Of a DNA stretch of 64,000 bases, positions 1 through 9,402 are shown in pieces (within the stretch, counting starts at the first letter, position 1; every line of letters starts with the position of its first letter). The DNA is from Lentinus brumalis (lineage: Eukaryota > Basidiomycota > Agaricomycetes > Polyporales > Polyporaceae): assembly GCA_001792895.1 (NCBI GenBank), contig MARA01000012.1:310001-374000 (forward strand), read 5' to 3'. The notes beneath the pieces are model-generated. The model was not told the origin of the DNA, did not search any database, and saw nothing but the letters and a program-made list of their open reading frames with translations. Made by a program: the position numbers and the translations under genes.

Positions 1-625
1 CGGTCAGAATGTCAAAGTCAACGCCAGTTATCTCCTCCAGGATGAATGCAAGTCCGAGCTTCGTACCCAGGAAGCGCCACGACTGCGTTAAGAACACTGC
101 TCGCCTCGGCGCGACAAGTTCCTGCAGCGTCCAGCCCCGCGTATGCCATCTGCTCTTTTTGAAGTGCGAGTCGGAGTGATCGGGAACGTCACCGTCGGGT
201 ACATCCTCGAGATAGACGTAGCATACATCTGCGAGTCGGTACCATTCGTACATGGAGTTGATCGCCTCGGAGAGCTCCGCGCTGCTGGACTTGTCGATGC
301 AACAGGCGTCGTTCCAGATAAGCCGGTATCCCGCGTTTCGTGCGACCTCGCAGACACCCCTGATTTTGTCCGAGAGCCTGGGGTAAGAGAAGATGGTGGG
401 CTCTGGGGCCTTGGAAGCATCACTGGTCGCGCCGGTGGAGGACGCAGGGCCCGAAAGGTTCTTTGCAGCTTCTACTTCGGCCTGGAGCGTCCGGATATCG
501 TCAAAGGTCTGTTCACCGCCTTGCTTTGGGGAGCGCCAGGTGTGAGACAGGATGGCGTAAACGGCAGTATCTGGATTGTTCTCCCATACGAATTGGCCTG
601 TATGTGTGTCCAAAAAGCGCGGCAT
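1..625 (-). CDS. HET-domain (heterokaryon incompatibility) protein, 5' part
   Basis: An open frame of 208 codons runs on the minus strand from ATG at 625-623 off the left edge without an intron. The translation starts MPRFLDTHTGQFVWENN and carries the HET-domain landmarks in order: an early AILSHTW block (about residues 23-33), YRLIWNDACCIDK (about 106-118), AINSMYEWYRLADVCYVYL (about 126-144) and SRWHTRGWTLQELVAP (about 158-173), then an LEEITGVD segment near the edge. HET domains are known in filamentous fungi for allorecognition and programmed cell death of fused cells, and they form large families in Agaricomycetes. Domains after HET are not visible because the gene leaves the window. The start is the first ATG before the conserved N-terminus, and nothing upstream continues the frame. 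The family call is secure; any specific role of this copy is not. Confidence 0.93.
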   Translation of the reverse strand, partial: MPRFLDTHTGQFVWENNPDTAVYAILSHTWRSPKQGGEQTFDDIRTLQAEVEAAKNLSGPASSTGATSDASKAPEPTIFSYPRLSDKIRGVCEVARNAGYRLIWNDACCIDKSSSAELSEAINSMYEWYRLADVCYVYLEDVPDGDVPDHSDSHFKKSRWHTRGWTLQELVAPRRAVFLTQSWRFLGTKLGLAFILEEITGVDFDILT

Positions 626-2179
626 CTTACTACATCGCACCGGGGAAACAATTACAGCTCATCCGTGCGTGAATGATAGTGGTCTGGAAGCTCACAATTG
701 CACCGATTCAAGTGATGTGGACAAGAAAGATTCGTCGAGATAGAGGGGTCGAGGGGGGGAGAGCTTCGAGTTGCCAACTGGGGGTACGATGTGCTTCAGA
801 TATATTGACAGCACACGCGGCGCCCTGCTCGTGGACATGCCGGGCATGAGAGTGACCTATGGATCGTGACACCGAAAATGACCTGTCATCCACCCCGCAG
901 GGTCCAAAGATAACTGTTCGTCTGCGCTCACGAGCTGCCAGTGATTTTCATGTGAGACTCACATACTAGATCTGGCTGGACACCGTCCACCTAGTCGTTC
1001 GCACATTACATATATTCGGCTATTGATCTTCGCATCTTGCACCTGGAAATGTATGAGAAATGTCAGATTGCAGAGCCTAGCTTGGGCGCTATTGCGCGGC
1101 GACTCCGGAAGTACTTCGACATATTTCTATGACCTCTACCACGACCCAACCTTGTGCCAGATCCTACAGTGACGCTCCTGCCGTCCACCACGAGCTATCC
1201 TGCAAGCGTGTGCATGGGTGGTGAACATGAGCGTTCATATTTCATATTACTAATCCTGCTAACCGGCTGCAGTGCGCATGCAAGCGGACTTGCATCCTCC
1301 AAACAGGACATATGCAAGAACATCCACTGGCAATATGCACACATGCCGGCTGGCGGCAGCCAAATGATCTCCGCTCCGTCAGAACTGCGATGCAGAACGC
1401 AGGATGGCAAAGACCGGGTTGTCAACTTGAAGGCGACCGGCGTGCGCCAAATCCACTGAAGACCACGTTTGTCCGCGTACGGTACGAGCATAGGACAGGA
1501 ACTGACGCGACGTGCTGCAACAATGCGCGAAGGACGGAGCTGCGTCGGAGCAACCTAAGGACTAGGGATCGTACATGTGACTTACTTTCCGTATTGCCTC
1601 CGCACTCCCGCGAGCACCGCTACCAATTGTTCTCGTCGTGAAGCCCTCGAGCACATATTGTCATGCGAGCAGAGGACGTGCACACGAGGAAGAAGAAGAG
1701 CGCAGGAGGAGGAACTGGATCACTGCAGCCGTACTTGATGAACAATTGATGACTTACTTCAAGTTAACCGTGGGCAAGTAAGTATGCACCTTACATAATC
1801 ACCGTCCGTGCGAACTTGGAGCTTAAACTAAGCCCCTTACACGCTACTGTGAGCTTGAGCTCTAACCACATCCGTTTGGCGAGGTCTTGAAACATAAACT
1901 GCAAAGCGTAAGCTGAGAACGATTCGTGTGAAGTTATCTGAAATTTCACGTGTGTACAGCGCTCTGGAAGCAGTAAGTACCACTGCCAGAAGAACGGTGC
2001 CACCAGAGATCCGAGTGTCTCTCAAACCACAGTCGCCAGTCACGGTCTACTAGTACATCCACTCAGTAACATCACGCCAGGTAACCGAAGATCCGCGTGC
2101 ACTCGCTCACCTTGGATCGCGTATCAAAACTCATACCAGGTGTGTCCGCAGCGGAATAAGTACTTACGCGCAGTCGATC
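626..2179. other. intergenic stretch, no supported gene
   Basis: This stretch is the 5' flank of the minus-strand HET gene followed by sequence with only short overlapping open frames on both strands (for example near 1154-1641). None has a domain, splice logic or protein-like composition that I can support. The 5' regulatory region of the HET gene must lie at its left side, but I see no clear TATA element. Confidence 0.5.
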
Positions 2180-2980
2180 ATGCACATGTCTGGAACAGCA
2201 TTCATAACGATCATGCCTGTACCAGTCGAGAGCAGCACGGAAGCCGTACAGGACGGCGCCACAGAACCCAGCAACTTGATTTTCTCGTCCACGAAGGCTG
2301 TTCGAGCATTGTCGCCAGCTCAGGAACGCAAGCTGGTGGACCACCTTGAAGACCGCTTCTTGGACATCACCAGAAACTACAAGAAACGGTTGGTATTCCC
2401 GGTTCCATGATGGTGAGATACTGACCCGCAGGCAACAAATAGGTCAGACCCGTCGTCCACACTCGCCACACTCTCCGCCTACCTCGTGGCGACCCACCAC
2501 CTACTCTTCCTCATCCTCCAAATTCCTCCCGTCGACCCATCCGCCCCTCTGCGCCCCTCGCTCTTACTCCGGCTTACAGGGGAAGTCCTTTCGTCCATTA
2601 CGGGATACGTCCCGGATATGGAAACGCTGCCTCTGCTCCTCGCATACCTCACCGACCTCGACCACGGATGGCTGGCGGTGCTGCGCGGACAGGCTTGGGA
2701 CGCAGACGCATCCGCGGGCGTCGACGCTGAGCTCCCGGACGGCGCGCGCGCATCTAGAATGAGCCAGACCGAACGTACGCGGCTGCGTAGTTTGCTTCTA
2801 GGCGGTACGGACGCGATCGAGGAGTGGATGGAAAAGCTGGACACTCAGGGCCTGGGGTTCGAACTTGTCCTGCAGAGGGTGGGGTTGGAACAGTCGTTCA
2901 ATGATCTCTTCTCCGAGACCTTGTCGGAGATGGGGTCTCTCGCTGGTGAAAACCCTCAGGGCATGATCGGGACCTGTTGA
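2180..2980 (+). CDS. unrecognised two-exon protein, 253 aa
   Basis: Exons 2180-2392 and 2432-2980 join in phase 0 across a 39-nt intron (GTATTC donor, CTGAC branch, CGCAG acceptor) and end in TGA. The joined protein is clearly protein-like: SPAQERKLVDHLEDRFLDIT (about residues 43-62), a leucine-rich helical stretch around TLATLSAYLVATHHLLFLIL, then charged C-terminal helices ending NPQGMIGTC. No signal peptide or membrane span is evident. I do not recognise the family. ATG at 2213 is an alternative start. It lies just left of the repeat-bounded block beginning near 3128, so it is either the host gene next to the insertion or the remains of a neighbouring element. Confidence 0.6.
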
Positions 2981-3127
2981 ATCTCGCTCTTACCTGTACG
3001 ACTAAGCAGTGGCATGCACGAGGACATACAATTCATGGAGGCAAATATGTAGTCAGGCTTACCGTGGCACAAAGCAAGGATGTGACACAAGTCGTCATTG
3101 CGTTGCATTAACCGGCCTTCTCTGAAC

Positions 3128-3197
3128 TGATAAGTACCCAGGCTCCTAACCACCCTGCCTTGCGTCGTCGTTCAATAAATCCTACAGCGGGGGGAAG
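3128..3197 (+). repeat. outer inverted-repeat copy (left)
   Basis: The segment containing CCTTGCGTCGTCGTTCAATA and ending in a G-run recurs as its reverse complement at about 15905-15957. An adjacent 17-18 nt tag, CTGATAAGTACCCAGGCT at 3127-3144, recurs in direct orientation with one base fewer in the C-run at about 15964-15980. The core GCCTTGCGTCGTC is also the terminal motif of the inner repeats at 3343 and 8838. Confidence 0.7.
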
Positions 3198-3313
3198 GTA
3201 GAAGTAGATTCTGTGTATGGAGGAAAGTACATACTACGGGTCTCAGCCACATCTGTTCAAGGACCGACAGAGTTCCGAATGATGGCACTCCTTATTATTA
3301 GAGACGCGACTCA

Positions 3314-3403
3314 ATTTTGAAACTCCTAAACCTTAGCACTTGAAGACGACGCAAGGCAGGCTGGCAAACTATGGCCTGGGAAAGCTTGGTAAGCACGGGG
3401 CGC
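3314..3403 (+). repeat. terminal inverted repeat of cassette A, left
   Basis: The core TGAAGACGACGCAAGGC followed by GGCAAACTATGGCCTGGGAA reads in the plus direction here and as the reverse complement at 8790-8876. The outer 25 bp (TTTTGAAACTCCTAAACC against TTTTAAACCCCTGAACC) are more diverged than the inner 65 bp. Confidence 0.8.
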
Positions 3404-3474
3404 CTGCCACGGACGCGTCGCGTCGCGTCGCGTCTCGCCTAACGCGACGCGTGCTGCTCGACTTCGTACTCACC

Positions 3475-6127
3475 ATGCGTGAAGCAGCGGTCGACCGCGT
3501 CCTCGATGCACTGGACGGCGAATCTATAGGCGGATTTCTTGTTGCTTTTCTCTCAAACTCGAGCTATTGCAAACACCCTCTGCGGCAGCAATTCATAGCT
3601 GAATTGGCTCAGCTTCTGGGATTCTTCTGCTCTCTCGCGTGCTTGTCGCCCACCGTCACCGCCTTCTGCCTGGAACACATCATCAAAACGCTTACCAGCG
3701 AAGTCCGAGGCCTTGTCAAGAAGGAGACCGGCTGGCACTTCAGTGCACGCAATGCGCAGGCCGGGCCTATCCTTGGGTTCTCCCTCTCGGCGATGGCACG
3801 CAGGCTCGAGGAGAGCGCGCCGTCCCTATGGAAGGTCCTAACCGCGTTGTTGTCCAGCGAGCCGAGAAACGCACGTCGCCGCGCTCAGCCAACCGGTGAG
3901 GCTTGCTCAACGCCGGTGTCCGGGAGTGGAGGTCGAAGTGAGGATCTGGATTGGGATGAGGAGGATGAGTATTGGGCGCAACTCGAGGACATGGAACAGG
4001 GAGGTGGTTCGGAGGGGCCGGAAGTGGATGAGCATGGAGAACGTCCGTCAAAGCGACAGCGACGTGCAGGGATGCGTAACGGGGCCTTGATTCGCATAGT
4101 AAGTGCGCTGCCTCGGCAGTTCTGGCGCATGAGCTGACACATACTTGTAGCGGCTCGTTATTATCGTGTCTATTGTGATGATTAGCGCGAATCAGCAATG
4201 CAATGCACTCGCCAGCCTGGTCGGGCTGTTTTGTCACTCAACGTCTGCCCCGGAGCTAGTCATCGAAGTTCTATCGCGCGCCGGGCTGTCCGTATCACTG
4301 ACGGCTATTCACGACATGATCAAATCACTGTCCCGCAACTCTTCCGACGGCATACGAAGGCTCGCGAAGACGCTGCTAGGCGCGTTTGCATACGACAACT
4401 TCGATATGGACTTCAAGTCCTGGCTGCCCACTGTGGAAAAGCCGGGGTCAACCCTGCAACATGCAACGTCTGCGCTCATCTTCCCGCTCGAGCACGGTGT
4501 TACGCCCGACGATCTCAAGTGTTCTGCTGAGCTATGGAAGAGCGACCCACTGAATCCGGCCATACCGGCACAAGAGCGACGCCCTCGTCGGACATGGGCC
4601 GACTGCGTCCCTCCCCCATCCAGTGAGCGGGGTCCCGACCTGCATACTCGTCTTCTCGCGTGGCACTTCCGCCACGCACTGGTCACTCATTGTGCCGGCT
4701 TTGAGCACCTTCGTGACAAGCTCGGCACGCCCGAGACCGTGCTACAAATCCCTGTGATGAAGACGTCGCACGTTCCATGCCGTGCAATGGACATCAATCA
4801 GTCGACGCACGACGGCCAAGCGCAGATCATTGAAAACCTTCTCGCACAGGCCAACCTAGGCGATCCCTCAGACTTCCCGGGCGTACACGACCTCGACGAC
4901 CAGGTTCTACTCTTCCATGGCGATCTCGGCACAGGCGAACGTATTCAAGGCATTCGCGAGTCGCGTTCGATCGAACAAAACAGCTCGCGGCGCCTCCAAT
5001 ACGTTGTCTACGTCCTCGGACTGTTCCATCTCCAGATGGCCGCCGCGGACGCGATCTGGCGGATGTACATCGAACCAAAGGAGCTCCGAGCAGATCCCAA
5101 CGGACTGTATCAGCACATGTGCAAGATCCGTCCTCACGACTCGGGCCGCATTGGCAGCAAACCAGGATTCCGCTTGATACACGATCTGGTCCACCAGTGC
5201 GCGACGGGCCGCATGCTGGATGTGTGGAGGGTCGAGGCCAGCAAGCGCAATGCAGCCCATTCAACGCTGGAGAAGTTCGCGGCGGCGAAACCATCCTGGG
5301 AAGATGTAGAGGGTCTTTCACTTAACCTTGTCTCGACATATGTCGACAAGCCCACCGCAAGGGACGAGGAGTTCCGAAACTCGTCTCTGATCCTTGGCCG
5401 GCTGCTCCTCTACGTCGAGCTGTGTCACGGGATGAAGCATGGCGATATCGGACGAGTGGAGAGAACATTCCTTCCATGGGTTTTCGTGTTCAAGAAGGTT
5501 GGCAAGCATAAGTATGCGACGGAGCTTGTGAGGATCATGAACCTTCTCAACCATGTGTACCCGCCTCGTCTCGCGTAGGTCTTGGATGTTATATGCGTGC
5601 GTGCACTGACCCATATTATCCACAGCCGTGCGATCCGTCTCAACTGGCTGTGTAACCCAACGGGCAAGCCGAATGGTTTCCGAGCAGTCGACTGGCTGGT
5701 GGAGTTAATGAACTTGTTCACAAAGGTCGTGTACGGGAGCTCAGGCTACACGCGCACCTTCCAGCTCATCATCAAGCAATCACCTCTCATTGAACTCTTC
5801 CGCAGTGTACACACACTTTTTCAAGACAACTTCCACCTTCTGCATCGGTCTGTGCGACATGCCCCTCCGGACACCAAGAGCACCATTGACATACTGCTGA
5901 AAGAACTCGAGAAGCACGAAGCGCATGTCTACAAACCGAATCGTAACGCCGAAGCAAAACTTACAGACCACCTGCGCGAGGGTATGTACATATTACAGAC
6001 AACGACCGGGATTATTTATGGTGACGACACGGCAGAACTGGAGGACGATGTGAGGGCTGAGGAGGATGAGGAGGAGATTGACATGGAGGTTGAAGTGGAC
6101 GATCTTGAGGCCATAGATGAGTCCTAA
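3475..6127 (+). CDS. DUF6589 protein (copy 1), candidate transposase, 849 aa
   Basis: Exons 3475-4098, 4151-5574 and 5626-6127 join in frame (introns of 52 and 51 nt) to 850 codons including the stop. ATG 3475 follows CACC and opens the first helical block (MREAAVDRVLDALDGESIGG). The C-terminal third has the DUF6589 hallmark RLNWLCNPTGKPNGFRAVDW and then NFHLLHRSVRHAPPD; the tail is acidic. The N-terminal half has an acidic/basic linker (about residues 165-200) with an RPSKRQRR nuclear-localisation-like patch. Aligning by eye with the second copy (12320-15223) shows shared positions: an Asp in AYDNFD, an Asp in LLFHGDLGT and a Glu in GKHKYATELVR, spaced like an RNase H-type DDE triad. That catalytic reading is my inference. 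It is convergent with the RecQ-like gene at 6175-8714. Confidence 0.85.
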
Positions 6128-6174
6128 CATGTAGCGACGAGGGGCACGTAGACGACATACCACTGCCATAACAA

Positions 6175-8714
6175 TCACACCGGCCTCGGAGGCACGTTCT
6201 CGTCAGATCCTGTCGCGGCACTTCCGAGTCGCTGTCTTGATGGACACAGAGGGCTGTTCTCTGTTGCAATATAATAAGATTCATCAAGAATGCCAGTGAA
6301 GTTCAAGCACGCACTACGATGGCCGAGGGTCCTGCAGACACTGCAAGTCGGCAGCGCTCGTCTCTTGCGTGTCGCCAAAGGAGATTCGGGCAGCTCGAGG
6401 CGAGGGACTGAGGTAGGAAGCTGGTTCTCACGTGAGCGCGACACCAGAGGTGTGGATACAAACGGCGATGGAGGTATTTGCTTCGGGAAATGACGGTGAA
6501 CAACACCCAGAATCTCGTCACCGAACTTCCTAGCAAAGCACCATCTTGTGTGGACTTCCAAGTCCTGCACCGTTTCGAGCTTGCGGGCATGGGCCAAGTC
6601 GACAATGCGACTGATGAGCCGGAAATGCAGCATCATATCCGGCCCGTAGAGATCGTAGTCACCATACGTTGACCGCGCTGTAGTCTCGCGCCACCGGAGG
6701 AGGTCCCTCTCGAGGTTGTCCTCAGCTTCTCCTGCAGTGTACGGCGCGATCTTCGCCTGCGCAGGAGCGCGTTTGGTCTTGGGTGCGACATCGTTACGGA
6801 CTGGGATCATAGCAGCAACCTCATCCGGGCAACAGGTGTCGCAGCAGATGACTGGGGGTTGAGGGGCACAGCGTGGGCAGCAGGTTTCGGTATCGGATGC
6901 TGCAGCCTCTCTGATTAGGTGCAAGAACATGCAGAGATATTATCATGAACTCACGAGCTTTGTCGTTGGCAAAGTAGAGATTCGAATGGTACCGACGACA
7001 ACGTTTGGGAATGGCGAGCGTGTGAGCGTTCATAAAGAAGCACAGTGCCCGATCCGTGCACTTTGAGCGCCGCCCACGCTTCCGCTTTCCAACGCGCTCT
7101 TGCCCGCCCACCAATGTGCTCTCTAGAGCCTCCTCGGTCACGGCTTGCTCTGCATCTCCTGCGACGGCCTCTTGATTCCCCGTGGCAGTCACTTCAAGGC
7201 CAGCGGCCTGAACAGCTACGATCCCCTGCACCGTGTCTTCCTCATCTGGCTCTTCGTCCTCTTCATCACTCTCGCTCTCGCCCTCAGACTCCTCGCTTAA
7301 GTGAGCAACCACTTCGCTGCCTGTCGTTTGGACAACCGGGTCAGGTAGAGGCAGATCTGATGTGGCGGTAAGCATGGTTCCCACTCATCTACGGATGTCG
7401 GACACATACCAGGTATGTTCAACCTTCTCTGCTTCCTGGTCCTGCCACGCCCCTGCCCTTTGCGAACCCGCCTCTGCTCCTTCTGTTTTTCCTTCCTCAG
7501 ATGCTCGTCGTAGAAGCAGGTAGGCTCGGCAATTAGGATGGCTACTGCCTGAAGGGCCGGGTCTCGTGCCCCGCGGCCGAAGCGCTGCATTGCCGTGTTC
7601 AAGTCCGGAGGTGCTTTCCATTGTACGATTAGCAGGACATCCCGGATGTCCAACCCCTATTATCGAATGAGAACAGCACAGAAGTTGTAGAGAATATATA
7701 TATGGCTCACCATCCCGCCAGAATCAGTCGCTGCCAGACCCCATGTTGCGCCGCTGGAGAAGTGCGCAATCTCTTCCGTCCGAAAGAATGCTGTCATACC
7801 TGCATGGAACCAAGGGACCTTGCGGCGTAGTGCGAGCGATACTCTGCCTGCAAGGTAGCGAGAGGCCGCTTCGGCTTCTTTCTTGTTGTCAAAAAACACC
7901 ATGAACTTCTTCGGCAATGGGTCGCCGTCTTTCCAATCCTTCGGGACCAGGAAAGCAAGGTCTTCATACGAGTTTGCGGCGTGCTTCATCTTGATGACCG
8001 TGTATGCAATGTTCACGCGGTCATTCGAGCGATGGAACAGCGTGTAGTTCTTGCCGAACCGGAACTTCTCGACGAGAGCGGTGACCATGGGTGGCGGCAT
8101 AGTCGCCGAGGATATACACATAGACGTCTCTGGAAGGAGCCATAGAATGTCTACAACTTCTTTGTATTCCTGGCGAAATGTCTCGCCCCACTGAATAATG
8201 CAGTGCCCCTCGTCAAACACGACCCTCTGGAGCTTTGACGCAAAGGCCTTGTTGGGCCACAGAACAGTCGCGCAACGCCCGCCCCTCTCGACCAGGATTC
8301 CCGGGGTCATGACAACCACACGGTACTTCAGTTGGCATATGCCCTGTCTTCCTATCAGTCTTAGCTTGTGTATGAGCAATGACGGGGACAGACCATGAAT
8401 GTTCCATCTGTATTGGTTTCTGCATGGACAAACACTGCCCGTAGCCCTGCAGCTTCCGCCTCCCGCACAAATTGGTCTCCGAGGACGTTGAGAGCCGTAA
8501 CCAAGATGACGATCGAGTCGGTCGAGAATGCGAGTGGCATAAGATAGGTGAGGGTCTTACCGGACCCAGTTGGGGCAATGCTGATGACATTGCGGCGCTC
8601 TAGTTGAGCGCGACACACACGAATCTGGAACAGGCATGGCCGCTTGCCAAAGACTTCGAGCGTCCGAGTGCGGATATCTTCGTCTGTGAGCGCACAGCGG
8701 ATGGGTGACGGCAT
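6175..8714 (-). CDS. RecQ-like SF2 DNA helicase (copy 1), 778 aa
   Basis: Five exons on the minus strand (8714-8394, 8343-7711, 7656-7410, 7356-6955, 6908-6175) join in frame to 779 codons. Helicase motifs appear in order: motif I IAPTGSGKT (about residues 45-53), Ia VTALNVLGDQF, II VVFDEGH (DEGH where most RecQ have DEAH/DEVH), III SSATMPPP, IV KFMVFFDNKKEAE, V SSGATWGLAATDSGGMGLDI and VI MQRFGRGARDP. There is no recognisable RQC or HRDC domain. Instead the C-terminal half holds an Arg/Lys-rich stretch, an acidic linker and a Cys-rich patch, TETCCPRCAPQPPVICCDTC, that may bind zinc. ATG 8714 is the first in frame and lies about 75 bp from the cassette repeat. Its stop is 47 bp from that of the DUF6589 gene, so transcripts could overlap at their 3' ends. 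Confidence 0.88.
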
Positions 8715-8789
8715 ACGAGAGGCGCGACGTGCAGATCAGGTGCTGGGAACTGAGAAGCATGCCCTCGCAAACGCTGCAGGGTTGGCCAA

Positions 8790-8876
8790 GCGCCCCGTGC
8801 TTACCAAGCTTTCCCAGGCCATAGTTTGCCAGTCCGCCTTGCGTCGTCTTCAAAGCTTAAGGTTCAGGGGTTTAAA
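8790..8876 (-). repeat. terminal inverted repeat of cassette A, right
   Basis: This is the reverse complement of 3314-3403, with the same GACGACGCAAGGC core and the same AAGCTTGGTAAGCACGGGGC inner end. Its outer edge overlaps the left repeat of cassette B by a few bases around GTTTAAAACAT, so the two cassettes abut directly. Confidence 0.8.
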
Positions 8877-8957
8877 ACATAGGTTCGGATCAACCCGCCT
8901 TCTCCGACCGAAATTTCGTGCTCCGCACGAGCCTTCGGAGAAGGGGCTTGTGACAAG
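8868..8957 (+). repeat. terminal inverted repeat of cassette B, left
   Basis: It starts TTTAAAACATAGGTTCGGA and ends CTTCGGAGAAGGGGCTTGTG followed by ACAAGA. The reverse complement is at 15717-15803. The outer 16 bp and inner 28 bp match closely, while the middle is diverged and itself contains short self-complementary steps (CTCCG/CGGAG). Confidence 0.7.
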
Positions 8958-9402
8958 ATCGGCGAAACGGGCTGCACCTTCGACACCTCTGCTTCATTCG
9001 AATTCGCGTCTCCTGGCCTGTAACAAGTGACGAATCAATAGCTTGTATGCGCACGAACAACCTCCAAGAACGCTTACGCTGGTAGGATGCTATGAACGGC
9101 TCTCACATCGCGCGCAACGTGGGCCTCGAGAGACCTTGTGAGACCGGTACTTGGGTAATTCATTGGATATTTGACCCTCTCTACATGACCTGTATACTTA
9201 CTTGCGCACTATGTATATACTACTGGCTGGCTGTGGGCGACATTTTGGGGTCATCTGCTGCCTGTGTGCTCGACAATTGTGCCCGCATGTTCTGAAGCCC
9301 GTAGGACAGTCGGGCGCTTACGCGTCTGAACGCGCGACGCGTCGCGTCTCGGGCGCTTCGCCCTTGTACTTGGATCGTGCTTCTCGACTTCTCAACCGCA
9401 GT

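Larger units (their letters stand above)
3314..8876. mobile_element. repeat-bounded cassette A: DUF6589 gene and RecQ-like helicase gene, convergent
   Basis: About 5.6 kb lies between an inverted repeat of about 85-90 bp (3314-3403 and 8790-8876; near-identical over 65 bp). Inside are two genes pointing at each other with 47 bp between their stops: a DUF6589 protein on the plus strand and a RecQ-like helicase on the minus strand. The genes fill almost all the space, and both start within about 160 bp of the repeats. Terminal inverted repeats plus a candidate recombinase and a helicase are what a DNA transposon would look like, but I see no target-site duplication for this unit alone. That it is mobile is inference. 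Confidence 0.6.

Noticed and set aside
143..676. 177-codon plus-strand frame over the first gene
   Set aside because: It is the antisense shadow of the HET gene; the minus-strand frame has unmistakable HET motifs, while this one has no domain.
3411..3445. GCGTC-type simple repeat and a similar stretch near 9325-9350 as element ends
   Set aside because: These are short low-complexity GCGTC runs inside the cassettes; they are not in inverted-repeat positions.
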